Below, piece by piece: positions 9,371 to 20,400 of a stretch of DNA of 64,000 bases. Under the pieces are notes generated by a model. That model did no database searches, had not been told where the DNA came from, and worked only from the letters and a program-made list of their open reading frames with translations. Numbering within the stretch: position 1 is the first letter of the stretch; each line of letters begins with the position of its first letter. Both the position numbers and the translations under genes were made by a program. The stretch is from contig NW_015622542.1 of assembly GCF_000835495.1 (NCBI RefSeq), positions 310,001-374,000 of the forward strand, written 5' to 3'. The DNA comes from Cladophialophora immunda (lineage: Eukaryota > Ascomycota > Eurotiomycetes > Chaetothyriales > Herpotrichiellaceae).

Positions 9371-12040
9371 ATGTCCGGCGCCGTCGTAATTCTTTCGTCC
9401 TCTCCTCCGCGAACATTCGCCCGTTCTCCCACTCCTGCCGACGCTCTATCTCCATTGAGGTCGCCATGTGGCTTGTCGATAACTGAAGGAATCACCTCGA
9501 AAAAGTTCAAGGACTCGAGACAGGTTAGAGATGGATTCTCTCGCGGCTTCAGCAGCGCACGTGCCCTGCTCGCCGCAAAGGTCGGCGCGGAGAATATCCC
9601 TCTTCCGTCTCTTCGAAAAGATGGATTCAAGCCGAAATCCCTACAGCGACCCGAAGAGCTTGCCGGAAACACCCTTAAGGAGGCAAGGGGTGGGCCAAAG
9701 AACGAAGAAGCATCGGTGGAGGAGCGATCTAAGCACTTCAAGTTCTTAGAGTCGCTTGATCCAGTGCCAAATCCACGCAAAAGAGACCGTCAGGCGATCA
9801 AATCAGGCAATTTGGAAGCTTCAGAGACAGAATTGAAGCATCCCGGAGAAGAGCACTCCTTCAACACCAGCCGGCATTCGAGCCCCCTCTCACTGGAGAA
9901 GGCCATACCAAGGCGTTTGGATTGGACACCTGTCAAGCCGAGCGCAAATGGTTTGGAGGCACCGTATTCTGAGGATCGAACCGATGGGTTTATCAATGAT
10001 CTAATGGATTTTTATGCCTTTGACCCTTTTGCGACAACGGCTATTGAGACAACCGCGGCAAATGACACCAACGAAGCGCCGCTAAGTAGAAGAAGGATTG
10101 AGCTTGTCATGACGGCTGAGGCAAAACCTTCATCATCCACATGCCAACCGAGATCATGTGGAAATCTTGTGAAAGATGGGATCGACGGAAAGGCAAAACC
10201 TGCCCCCAAAAAGCCTCTCACGATCACAGGATTGGCAACGTCGAATTACAGCGATGGCCGCCAGAAAAAAACAAAGCTTCCACCCATGCTGGAATATCTT
10301 ACCGCGACACAAATGGGTGCAGGGATTGAATTAGACCCGGTCGTCGACGTGAGTACGAAGGCTTTGAAATCAAAAACTTCAAGCAAGAAAGCACGGGTGC
10401 CCAAGAAAGCACCAGCCAAGAGTCGATTGAAATCTCCAACATCCGCAATAAAGACCACTCTGGAGCAGCCGTTTCTCTTTGGTCCAGCAAGTCAATTAGC
10501 TCGCGATGAATCGCCTACGCTGACCCGGGATACCCTGGAAGCACTGAGGCGCTCTGAATGCTTTTCTTCTGATCCCATCTCACCACCTTCGACGCAGCCC
10601 GTTTCGACCGAGCCCACGTCACCCAACGTCTGTCGCGGTACGAGTCGGTTTGTCAAAAGAAGGAACTTGTGGGGTGCGGCTGGCCGAGACGAAGATAATG
10701 CATTGCTGCAAGTCGACACGGTTGACCTTACTGATTCCCCTGCTGTGCGCCTAGCCCTTGCAGGGAAAGACGTCCTTGTGCAGCCTATCGACCGGAACTA
10801 TCAAGAAACAACCACTTCGAATAATGGCCCTTCGAGGCCTGTGCGACCGCCAATTCCCTATGCTACAGAACCCGCACCGCTGGTCGATATCGATGATATT
10901 GTTACGCCTAGACTTCGCAAATCTGTCAAGACACCTATAAAAGCACGACCCAGGCTATATCATACGTCTCGGACGCTTAACCAGCCGCATCAGGGAGCCG
11001 ATGCCCCTGACCGAGACGACGAGCAGCAATCTGAATCAAAGAGCGTGGCGCCGGATCCAAAGCCAACGATGCCGTCGTACGGGGGGTTTTCCGATCACGA
11101 ACTTAAGAAACAAATATCGTCGTTCGGCTTCAAGGCTGTTAAGAAGCGAGAGGCGATGATTGAGCTTCTCGAGCGATGCTGGGAGAGCAAACACGGTTTG
11201 CAGCAAGGACATGACGATGAAAGTGCCACGAGCCATGCAATGACACACGCCGATTTACTAAGTAAAATTCATGATGTCTCCATGAGACCAGTTCCAAAAG
11301 TCAAGAAGCCTCGCGCCAAACGAAAATCCGAATCTGGGGACACAAATATTGCCAAGGAGCCGAAGAAGAGGAAAAAGGCGGCGACTACATCGAACGACCC
11401 TGCACCAAAAAAAGGGAAAGGCTCCCGGAAGCGCACTTCAAAGGCGCTCTCGGACGAGAAAATTGTGGATGTTGATGATCTGGGCGGTTCTTCTAATCGA
11501 AATATTGAAGAGAGCCAGAACCTGGAACGTTCCACTGTGCAAAATAACGCGAAATCTATGGGACCCCAGCCTGGACATGCAGCCCAGAGACTCGTTACAC
11601 CACCATCGACGGTGCCGCGACTGGAATGCACACCTTCGCAAGCACGTGAATCTTCCCGTGCCCAGAGTGCGGCCCTGGTTTCGAGACTGGACAGTCCCGC
11701 GGTTGGAGGTCCTGGTCTCACGCCCCAGCAGACTCCTATACCGGATATCTTGTCACAGATTCATGCTGCTATCTATCGCCTTCCAGAAGCGCAATCTGTG
11801 AACGGGGAATCCTGCAACCACCAAGTATCGCCAACCTGGCGCGAAAAAATTCTCATGTACGACCCGATCGTCCTGGAGGAGCTTACGGTCTGGTTAAATA
11901 CGGAAGGCTTCAAAGCAATAGGCGAAGACCGCGAAGTAAGCCCGATGGATGTCCGGGTGTGGTGCGAACAAAACGGCGTGTGCTGCTATGGAGTAACGGG
12001 AGGATGGAGAGGTCGAGGTCGCAGACATGAGGCTGAATGA
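9371..12040 (+). CDS. slx4: Structure-specific endonuclease scaffold SLX4
   Basis: A single exon codes for 889 residues. SLX4 is the regulatory subunit of the SLX1-SLX4 nuclease that resolves branched DNA during replication repair and recombination in the nucleus. Supporting features are a short N-terminal motif VVILSSSPP typical of fungal SLX4, a long disordered Ser/Pro/Lys-rich middle with nuclear-localisation-like runs (PKKRKKAA), a SAP-like helix pair at about residues 567-603 (YGGFSDHELKKQISSFGFK), and the conserved C-terminal SLX1-binding helices at about 823-875 (WREKILMYDPIVLEELTVWL, then VRVWCEQNGVCC). I chose ATG 9371 (CCCACCATGT, strong context) rather than the upstream in-frame codon at 9323, because it places the SSSPP motif at the expected N-terminus. 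The frame is intact. Confidence 0.92.
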   Translation: MSGAVVILSSSPPRTFARSPTPADALSPLRSPCGLSITEGITSKKFKDSRQVRDGFSRGFSSARALLAAKVGAENIPLPSLRKDGFKPKSLQRPEELAGNTLKEARGGPKNEEASVEERSKHFKFLESLDPVPNPRKRDRQAIKSGNLEASETELKHPGEEHSFNTSRHSSPLSLEKAIPRRLDWTPVKPSANGLEAPYSEDRTDGFINDLMDFYAFDPFATTAIETTAANDTNEAPLSRRRIELVMTAEAKPSSSTCQPRSCGNLVKDGIDGKAKPAPKKPLTITGLATSNYSDGRQKKTKLPPMLEYLTATQMGAGIELDPVVDVSTKALKSKTSSKKARVPKKAPAKSRLKSPTSAIKTTLEQPFLFGPASQLARDESPTLTRDTLEALRRSECFSSDPISPPSTQPVSTEPTSPNVCRGTSRFVKRRNLWGAAGRDEDNALLQVDTVDLTDSPAVRLALAGKDVLVQPIDRNYQETTTSNNGPSRPVRPPIPYATEPAPLVDIDDIVTPRLRKSVKTPIKARPRLYHTSRTLNQPHQGADAPDRDDEQQSESKSVAPDPKPTMPSYGGFSDHELKKQISSFGFKAVKKREAMIELLERCWESKHGLQQGHDDESATSHAMTHADLLSKIHDVSMRPVPKVKKPRAKRKSESGDTNIAKEPKKRKKAATTSNDPAPKKGKGSRKRTSKALSDEKIVDVDDLGGSSNRNIEESQNLERSTVQNNAKSMGPQPGHAAQRLVTPPSTVPRLECTPSQARESSRAQSAALVSRLDSPAVGGPGLTPQQTPIPDILSQIHAAIYRLPEAQSVNGESCNHQVSPTWREKILMYDPIVLEELTVWLNTEGFKAIGEDREVSPMDVRVWCEQNGVCCYGVTGGWRGRGRRHEAE

Positions 12041-12715
12041 AGTATTTTGCATAAATAGAGGGAAGAACTCCTTTGGAATGCAAAAAAAAGAGGTTGGCAG
12101 GGAGTGCCTAGCATAATGTTATGAAGACTGAACAAGTCACCCTGTATTCTACGAATCCCCATAGCACACTGATTCACGGGACTCAATACAAAAGGGATAA
12201 GTGAGCATTGTCTGCGTCTGGTTACAATTTCTCAGAACCAATCAGTGCCAGAAGGGGAGTGGTCTGTGTGGAATATTATTATACACAGTATCAGCCGACA
12301 GTGGAGATGCCCCCCCCCCCCGCAACTCTCTACGATTAGCACAGGACGAGAGGAGCTTCTTAGGCGAGCGGGTAGTGCTGTGTTCGAGGCCTGGACGATC
12401 ACGGCAAGTCCGCCTCTCTGGTAGGTTGAAGTGCGAATGGCTGGGTGCAGCTTCTTGGGCCATTATTGCCTGCGCTTGTTTTCAGATGAACCCCTCTCTT
12501 GCTCTTAGTTTTTCCAACGACCATTTGGCAGCACTTGACTTGTATCTGGAGAAGCGAGTCGCAGGCTTTCACTGCAGTGGTCAGAATATGTGCTTGGGCT
12601 CAGCTGCGTTGCTCTCAATCCCATGCTGGAATGACCAAGAAACTCGACGATTGACACCGTCCACTTAAAATGCCATCGTCCCGGGCCACGAGCGCGAGTC
12701 TCTTCTCTTGAAAGT
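12041..12715. other. Spacer with a C homopolymer
   Basis: No gene is visible. A run of about 12 C residues occurs near 12310. The last part is the promoter and leader of the Zn2Cys6 gene. Confidence 0.45.
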
Positions 12716-15714
12716 ATGAGCCTAAGTGGCGTCCACCCTGGCCAGTCCGCATCCTCCAACGCCCCTACGAGTTTTCTCCCGCCGCCTCGCCAAATCCGCT
12801 TCGTCTCGACCGATGGTCAGCCGCATACAAAGAGGAGGCGGATAAATGCTGCTTGTCTGACTTGTCGCAAGAGGAAGACGCGCTGCTCTGGTGAGCGGCC
12901 TGAGTGCAAAACCTGCACGGACAACAACCATGTGTGTTCAGGCTATGCCGACCGCCCAATTCGCAAAGATGGTGAGAGACTCGATGAGGATGGTGAAGAG
13001 GAGGCCGACTCTGGATCCTCAACGCCTCAAAAGCAAAGCAGAGATGCGGAGGTCGCGATGAAACTGCGAGCTGGACCAGGAAAAGAGATGGACAACACCG
13101 CCAGGGAAGATGTTGGGGAAATGATAAGTCCTTCAAGCAATCACACTGGGAGCAGCGTCGCCTCTTCTCGAAACCGGGTCCCCTACTTTCGGTATTTCGG
13201 GCCGACTGCAATCGTACCTGGTTTCAAACAGATGGTGGTGCAAGTCAAGGACCACAGATCGAGCTTGCCTTCGGCCTCTGGAGATTCTCCAGCTGCAGGA
13301 CAACAGCTAGATGGGAACTTTGCTGGTGGCCAGGATCGAGTGCCCGTCGAGATACCATTCTACGATGCGACTGATCCAGACCAAAATGCTCCCCTGATCA
13401 CTCATCTTTGCGAAACATTCTTCACCCACCTTGGCTGCAACTACCCTTTTCTTCAACGCGACAGATTTCTGAGGGATTTGGAAGAGAAGAAAGTGGATGC
13501 GATCTTGGTCGATGCTGTCTGCGCGGTTGCGGCGCGATTCTCAGGAAACCCGCTCCTTTGCGGATCCAATGACCCTTCCATTCCTCTGGATGCAGAAGGA
13601 AATGTCAGACGGGCTTTTCGAGGCCAACCCTTCGCTCAAAGGGCCATGTCAGCAGTGATAGACACATTTTCCTGTCCCACCATGGCTGTCGCTCAAGCCT
13701 GTCTCCTTCTCGCTTATGAGGAGTTTGGCGTAGATCACGATAGCGGCTTATGGATGTACCTTGGCACGGCCATACGCATGGCGCAGGACTTGGGGATTCA
13801 AAAGCTCGAGGGCTTGCAACTGGAAGGGCGGATTGGACCAACCCCCAAGACGGCCAAACATAGTCAGGACGGCAAGGCCGAGGAGCGGAGGAGAGCCGAA
13901 CAGCAACAAAAGCTGTCTCGCAATCTTTACAACCAGGGTAATTCTCAACTGGACGATCGAAGGGCAAGTGAACAGGAACGAATTGATACCTTCTGGGCTA
14001 TCTTCTTTCTCGACAGAGCAGTCTCGTCGGGCGTTGGTCGTCCTGTCACTCTGCGAGACAAGGACATCGAAATCTCCTTCCCGTTTCGAGCTGATGAGAA
14101 GATGATCAATGGATACCCTGACCCGTTTCCTGCCATGATTAAGATCGTTCACATGTATGGGCGAGTTGCGGATGTGCTCAACAACATCAAGGATGTCAGC
14201 CAGGTCACGCCAGACGTGTTGAAGCGGTTGGCAAGCATGGAGAGAGATCTGACAGGTGGGAAATTCATTCTCTTGTTGGATACTGGAAGCTGACCAGTAC
14301 AGGCATATATCAACGCCTGTCACCTAGATTGCATTTCAATGCCACCAATTTCCAGCATTATGTCAAAGCAGGCCACGGCACGAACTTCATTCTACTACAC
14401 TTCTGGTTTCATACCTTGATTGTCCTACTTCACCAGCCGACTTTGCTACACTCATTCGAAGGACGAATCCAACAGCTGTTCCCCGACAGCAGAGAACTGT
14501 CCATGTCGTCGGCAAAGACGATCGCGGATATCCTGGCGTTCGCCGAGCTGATAGATGTCAAGAGCTTCATCGGTAATCCTTTCACCAGCCAGCCAATGTA
14601 CGTTGCGGCGTGCGCTTTTTTGGCGGAAGCTGCCGCTCATACCTCCCAGCCGTCGTCCCGAGCGACATCTCCGCCATCAAATGGACATAGCCATCGGCCG
14701 AAACAAGACGTGATAATGGAAAGGACGCAAAAAGCAGCCTCTGCACGCCATACTCTTCTTGCTACTGCTGCCAATCAAAATTATCAGCGGTGTTACAAAG
14801 CCCTCAAGACTTTAGATTCTTATTGGGCGGGCTGTCGCTATATCTTGACCGCTCTCGACCAGAAGTCAAAAGGTCTGATGGATCCCTTACTGTTCACTGC
14901 AGATGACGTTGATGGAGAAATGCCATCAACAGAACCATCTTTTACCACTCCCGGCTGGCGACGAAGCACCTCGCTCGCTGCTTCACTAGGAGCATATGGC
15001 AGACTACGCTCGCTTAAGGCTTTGTCAGGGAGCGGGTCGATGTCTCCTTCGATGGATCTCAGTAATGCAATTGGGTGGTCCTTGACAGGAACGGCCAACT
15101 CTCTAGCCCCCAACCTTAGCTTCCTGTATCCGACAGGTGCCGAAACTGCAAAGGCACCACCGGCGGCTTCCGCTTCCCCAGGAAAGGAGCAAGATGAGAC
15201 GCCTCAAGGTCCAACAGGGATGAGAAGGTTTGAATCGCAGTGGGACAACCGGAATATGTCTACTCTTCAGAGTGATGCCACCATAGCTGAACGATTGGGA
15301 CAAGCCTATCATGGGGAAAACTCAGCTTCTACTGATAGAGTGTCATCGGTGCCTTACGATCCAGTATCAACGGCTGATGCAGATCTTTTGCTCGGACTTC
15401 ACTCTCCATATACAGCTAACTCAGCTCCGCCGTCCGGTGTTGCTGCTGGACCCATACAGCTCAGTCAACCCCCGAATGCCTTTGGATATCCGCAGCAAGG
15501 GCAACGCTTTAACGGCTCCTTGAGTCCCCAGCAATCATTCTCTGACGCGCAAACCCAAGCCTACAGCGATATGCTAATTGAATCACAAGATATCGACATG
15601 AGCGCAGGCCAGCAATTCAATTTTGATTTTCCCGGCAGCGATATGATACCATGGTTGGAATACCTCCCGCAGGATGTATTGAACTACTTTGCAGAGCCAC
15701 AGACGGGGATATGA
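12716..15714 (+). CDS. Zn2Cys6 transcription factor with fungal_trans domain (983 aa)
   Basis: Exons 12716-14255 and 14303-15714 are joined over a 47-bp intron (donor GTGGGA, acceptor TACAG). The binuclear zinc cluster is at residues 47-74: cysteines 47, 50, 57, 64, 67 and 74 with the loop CRKRKTRCSGERPEC. The motif YFGPTAIVPGFKQMVV (about residue 160) precedes a fungal-specific regulator domain of roughly residues 225-520, with AYEEFGVDHDSGLWMYLGTA and DRAVSSGVGRPVTL inside it. The C-terminal 300 residues are Ser/Gln/Pro-rich and end in an acidic, aromatic segment (MIPWLEYLPQDVLNYF) that looks like an activation domain. The FGPTAIVPGFKQM block recalls regulators annotated near cutinase factor CTF1-beta, but I hold that link only weakly. 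It acts in the nucleus; targets are unknown. Confidence 0.9.
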
Positions 15715-17353
15715 CAACACCCTAGGACTCTCCTCACCATGAACGAGCGGACGGTGTGTTCTTGAATGGCACGTCGTTCGATTTGCAGCATATCTGCATA
15801 AGAGGCCCTACAACGGAGTGGGGTAGACGAAAGAGATGTGCTCGGAGATAAATCGATTACGACGGCGGGCGACACACTCGGACAAGCTGATTTGATAACT
15901 GGCTATCTTTACGAAGAGGCCGAAGATAATGAGGGCGAGGGCTAATCTTGGCGCCGAAATCACGCTCTTCCTGAAACCACCAGATCCGCTAAGGCGGTGA
16001 TTGACGCCAGATCAACTTCGTTGGTGGTGGATTCGATATACTTGGGCATCGGATTTCGGAATGGTTCCAGGCCTTATGCAAGTATCGACAAGTATTGGAG
16101 AGTGCCTGGCGACGGATTGAGGACTGAGGCGCATCATACTAATATCCCGGTCAGAAAAATGAAGAGAATCTTGTTGTCCAGATCGCAGTTCTATGGTACT
16201 TGCTATGGAGAGCCGCGCTCAGTAGCGCAACCAATTACCGCCGCTTTGAACCAGGTCTTTGTCTATTCCCAAACGGGCTAGACTTGGACCACTTTCCAGG
16301 ACGATTCTGGGGGCCTTTAAGGACGAGTAGGTGACGCTGCTTTTATCGCAACGTCCCTTCTATCTCCATTACTCTACATAGATGAGTACATTGAGCTCTT
16401 GCAGATGAAGGCGGCCTGGAATACCACCCGATTGTTACTGGCGGTGGCTGTCAACCTTGCAGTCTATGATTTGTGCGGCTGGCTGCCACAATGTCGTCCT
16501 TCCAAACAGTCAGAGACAGGCTCCAATCCCTCAACCAGCCAGCTGGCCCGGATTGTCGGACAGAATTTCCAAGAGAGTCGTTGAAGCTGTTCTGATCACA
16601 TGTGACCCCAGTTGCGAGTGTGCTTCCGTGCAGATGGCCAACGAGCTACTCCCAAACTGGCCCGAAAAACTGATGGCCACTCCCACGCCCCCCCCCCTGG
16701 AGAGCCCCGGCTCGCATCCCACGCAAGAAAAGTACTCCGCTTGTCTGATCTTTCCTCTTTTTCACTACATCGAGCGGGAACCGTGCAGGAACAGGGCACG
16801 ATTTCAACCAACTTTGGACCAAGCAAAACCTCAAGGCGAGAGTCCCAGCTGCGGAGATCTTCTTGACCGCTCCTGTGCCCACCAATCTGCCACGAGCCAC
16901 TTCGTCCCGTCCCTCTTTGGGCCAAACAGACGGGCCGCTGAGCCAGTAGAGAGTGGCCCCCAATGCAGAGCGTCCTTTATTTGATCACGCGGGACTCGCC
17001 AGGCGGCAGGCCCGCGGGACCCTTTCTCACACCATGAAAGTACGTAACCGATAAGCTGAAGGCACCAATCACGCACCCAAAGCACTTGACATGCTCTCGA
17101 GCATCATCTGTGTCACTTTGCTTATGGCGTGGGATAGGGTGGTCTACGGTGGGAATCTCCTTTCCTCGAATCTGGCGGAGAAATGTGGCCAGCTGAAAGG
17201 TATAAGAGCAGCTCTCTTTTCCCTACCTCTGGGCTTTTGATCTTTCCTTCCTTACCACTCCGCAAACATCACTTCGACTGAAAGACAAGCGCAATAGCAA
17301 AACATCTCATCAAACCACATCAACAAGTCAAAGACTTCGAACCATCCCCCGCA
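15715..17353. other. Spacer of 1.6 kb
   Basis: Small open frames here have no domain or convincing splice sites. The last 160 bases form a good core promoter for the cysteine-rich micro-gene. Confidence 0.45.
17201..17207 (+). promoter_or_regulatory. TATA box of the cysteine-rich micro-gene
   Basis: TATAAGA occurs 153 bases before the ATG at 17354. It is followed by CT-rich sequence (CTCTCTTTTCCC) and an A/C-rich leader with CAATAGCAAAACATCTC-like sequence, as in highly expressed fungal genes. Confidence 0.5.
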
Positions 17354-17493
17354 ATGGAACCACACTGCAGCACCTGCCAACACGGCTCGGGCGAATGCAA
17401 GGGTTGCACCTGTTGCACTGTATGTCTCTTTCTGTTCATTCTTTGCACTCTTTCAAAAAGAAATTGTTTTGCTGATATGCTCTCAAGCATTAA
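17354..17493 (+). CDS. Metallothionein-like micro-protein (about 23 aa)
   Basis: Exon 1 (17354-17419) encodes 22 residues with six cysteines in the pattern C-x2-C-x6-C-x2-C-x-C-C, beginning MEPHCSTC and ending KGCTCCT. A GTATGT donor follows directly. The nearest fitting acceptor (TCTCAAG, 17487) has a GCTGAT branch site about 15 bases upstream and makes a 68-bp intron. Exon 2 then adds one histidine and a TAA stop. The result is the same size as the Neurospora-type copper metallothionein (26 residues, seven cysteines), which buffers copper in the cytoplasm. A TATA box and leader sit upstream. If the intron is not removed, the frame continues for 103 codons with a few more cysteines (GRCKCQGH), so the 3' end is uncertain. 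Confidence 0.55.
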
Positions 17494-20400
17494 ACATCTT
17501 TCCCTCAAAACATCCCAAGCTCTTGATTTCGTGGAGGGGTTTTCATGGGGTTCGGGTCGCTGCAAATGTCAAGGTCATCTCTCGAGCAGTGGGCAGAGAT
17601 CAGCGCAATGTCGAAGGGTTCTGGGATGTCACGTCCGAGTAATGGGAAATAGCAGCCCTAGATAGCAACCGTCAGAAATACACTGTTTAGGGCCTTAAAA
17701 AATAACTGCATCCCACGTACCTGTAGACAACAACCCTTGAGTCTCGGAGATTCCCTCGTAGTCATGAGATCTCTTTCACAAGCCCACATGGTCTTTATCG
17801 GCTCCCTGCTTGCTCCTGACTTACCACATCGACGATTGTCTGACTCACCTGGTGGCAGCTTTCGCTCGCTTCCACCCCCCTGAAGCTTTCCGACAAGCAT
17901 GCACAGTACCTGCACGATTCTCCCACTCGGCACGGAAGTGCCGTCCAAGGGGGGTGTTCCTTGGTATCTCCTGGTGGACTTGAAGCCGTACCTCCGTAGT
18001 AGGAGTCCATTCATATCACTGAAAGTGACATCCCGCGTTCTTTGAGACAGACCGCCGTCGACCAACTCCTTTAGACTGGGGTTTATTATGCATTGTTGCG
18101 TTGGTAGTGAAGCCCACGCAGACAATACATGAGACATTGTTCATGGTCTGAAGTGCCTTATGCTACCAGCTCACGTACGCGGTGGATCTCGTGCAGCACT
18201 CCAGCCAGTCGCAGGAAGCCACGGCGTCGAATGTCTCAAGATGAGGTGGTTGAAGTGGCAGGATGATTGTTTGCTATCGATGTCTTCCGAGTGGAGACCG
18301 TGCATATGTTGTGGAATGCCGTCCTTCTTTCTGGTGTCGCTCTTTTAAAAGCTGGCCACTATGTTCGTGACACTCTCATCATTCAAGAGACGAGCGGCAT
18401 GTGCGGCCAATCCTCTGGTATATGACGCAGTCAGCTGGAGTTCTTCCTTGTGCCACAGAGTCCGACTAGCACTACGCCCATCTTTGACCAGCGTCACTCT
18501 CGCCATCGAACAGGCTGCTGTGCCTATTATGTTGCAGCAAGCCGGTGGTTTCGTGGGCCACGTTGTCCCTCTTTGTGCTGGCATAGCTGATGAGGTCGAC
18601 ATTCAGTTCTGAAGATGCTCTGGGCTGTCCTTCTCTTCTGACCGTAGCCGCAGTTGTTATAGAAACAACAACAACTACTACAACGACAACCCGACGATGT
18701 CGTTGCTGGGCCTTTCGGAGGGAGCGACTCCTTTGTCTTGGGGTAAGCAGAGATATTGGCGGCTGGCAGAGGAGTAGGGTCACTCGGACATCGAATGTAG
18801 GAGGGATGGCAGCTTGGGATATTCACGCTCCCTACGTTGCAAAGCTCATTGACACTGTTGTCTTTACAGATATGTCGAATGCATTGGCCTGCGCAGTGGA
18901 CGGCATTGCGATATGTCTCGCTGCCATGTCTCCCAGAGAAGGAAAGAAGAAGATTAGAATACAAAGAGTGAGACGGACAGAGGAGGGAGAAACAACAAGG
19001 GCTACAATGCCACCCAGGTGCAGGATGCCCTGTACATATGGCTCGGAGGGTGCGACCGACGCGAGCATTCCTGAGAAGGGAAACGGCCAGGGGATCAAAA
19101 AGTGAGGACCTTAAGGTACCCCGGTACTGTCCAGCATTCGAATTTCTCGAATTGCATCCAACCGCGCGTGGTTAGTCCACAACGGAATCTCATTTTCGAT
19201 CTAGGATGCGAGGAAATGGACACGGTACCAGTGTGTGCGCGTTGGGTTGCGGATCGATTCACAGGACATATTCGGGTACTGGCCAAGATGGACTACCTTC
19301 CAGAAGAGCCTGGGATATGCTCTTACAACGGACACAATGAAAAGATACAAGAGACGATGGATTCACTCTGGTTGGAGGTCATGTCGTTCTCATGTTAAGG
19401 CGTTGTTCATCCTCTTGAGAGAATATCTTCATAGCACCTGTCACATATTTACGAAGATGATCACGGCCCAAGTAAGGTCCTTCTTCGCCATCGTTCCGTA
19501 CCTTATCGCTAAATAAGATGTGTAGGACGCCGCGTTCCCAGCCTCGCCTTGTCCCATGTTAGCCTCTGCCCCTGCCTGAGACAGAGACAGAGCTGCGCAC
19601 GGTACATACACAGGTAGTAAGGACTTCCACAATCTCCAGCTCCTGTAATGCATGCAGCAGACAGACTCTGGGGGTTTCTTTTCCTTCGGCGCCCATGCGG
19701 ACTTGGTTGGGTGTCTCGTCTCCCAGCCAGTGTCGTGCAGATTGTCAAAGTGAGGACCTTAAAGGCCAATCAGTGTCCGTCGAGGCTGAGAGGAAAAGCG
19801 GAGACTCTTTACCGAAGACGGACATTCTGAAAGCAGCAACATTTGCGCGTCGGTAGATTGAAGAGTGGAGTGGGGTACCCAGCCGTCCTTTGAGTGGAGG
19901 ATCGAAAAGCGGCGGCAGGCTTCGGATAAGATGATTTGTGGATGGATTTGCGAGGCAAGGAGGTTTCAACCACCATTTCCAAAAGCAGACGATCGACTCT
20001 AAACCGGTAATCACATCTCACATAACAGCAGCTCGACTGAGACTGCGGGCAGACCCGGGGAATCCGGTAGATGTGACACACAGCTCACTCACTCAGGAAC
20101 TGCTGTTTTGGAACCACGCAACCCCTGAACTCCGGCAGCCTCGCGGGGCCAGAGAGCCATAGAAGGGCAGATCAGATATTCGAGAAGCTTTCTGGCACGT
20201 CTGTCTGCCGGAGGATCGGACCTCTGGGAGGGACGGAGCGCTTCGTCAGTACGCTTTCCAGGACGGCGCCACACACGGGACGGCAGCGGCACACTTATCG
20301 AAAGAAACAAAGCAGGAAGTGACGCCTACAGCGATTCTTACCGTCTCGATACCTTTTATTATCAAACGACAGAGCAGACGGATGGCTCTGGTATCCCACC

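Noticed and set aside
19099..19762. 16-bp direct repeat AAAGTGAGGACCTTAA at 19099 and 19747
   Set aside because: One such pair is not far from chance in 64 kb, and the 630 bases between show no terminal repeats or ORF that would indicate a mobile element.
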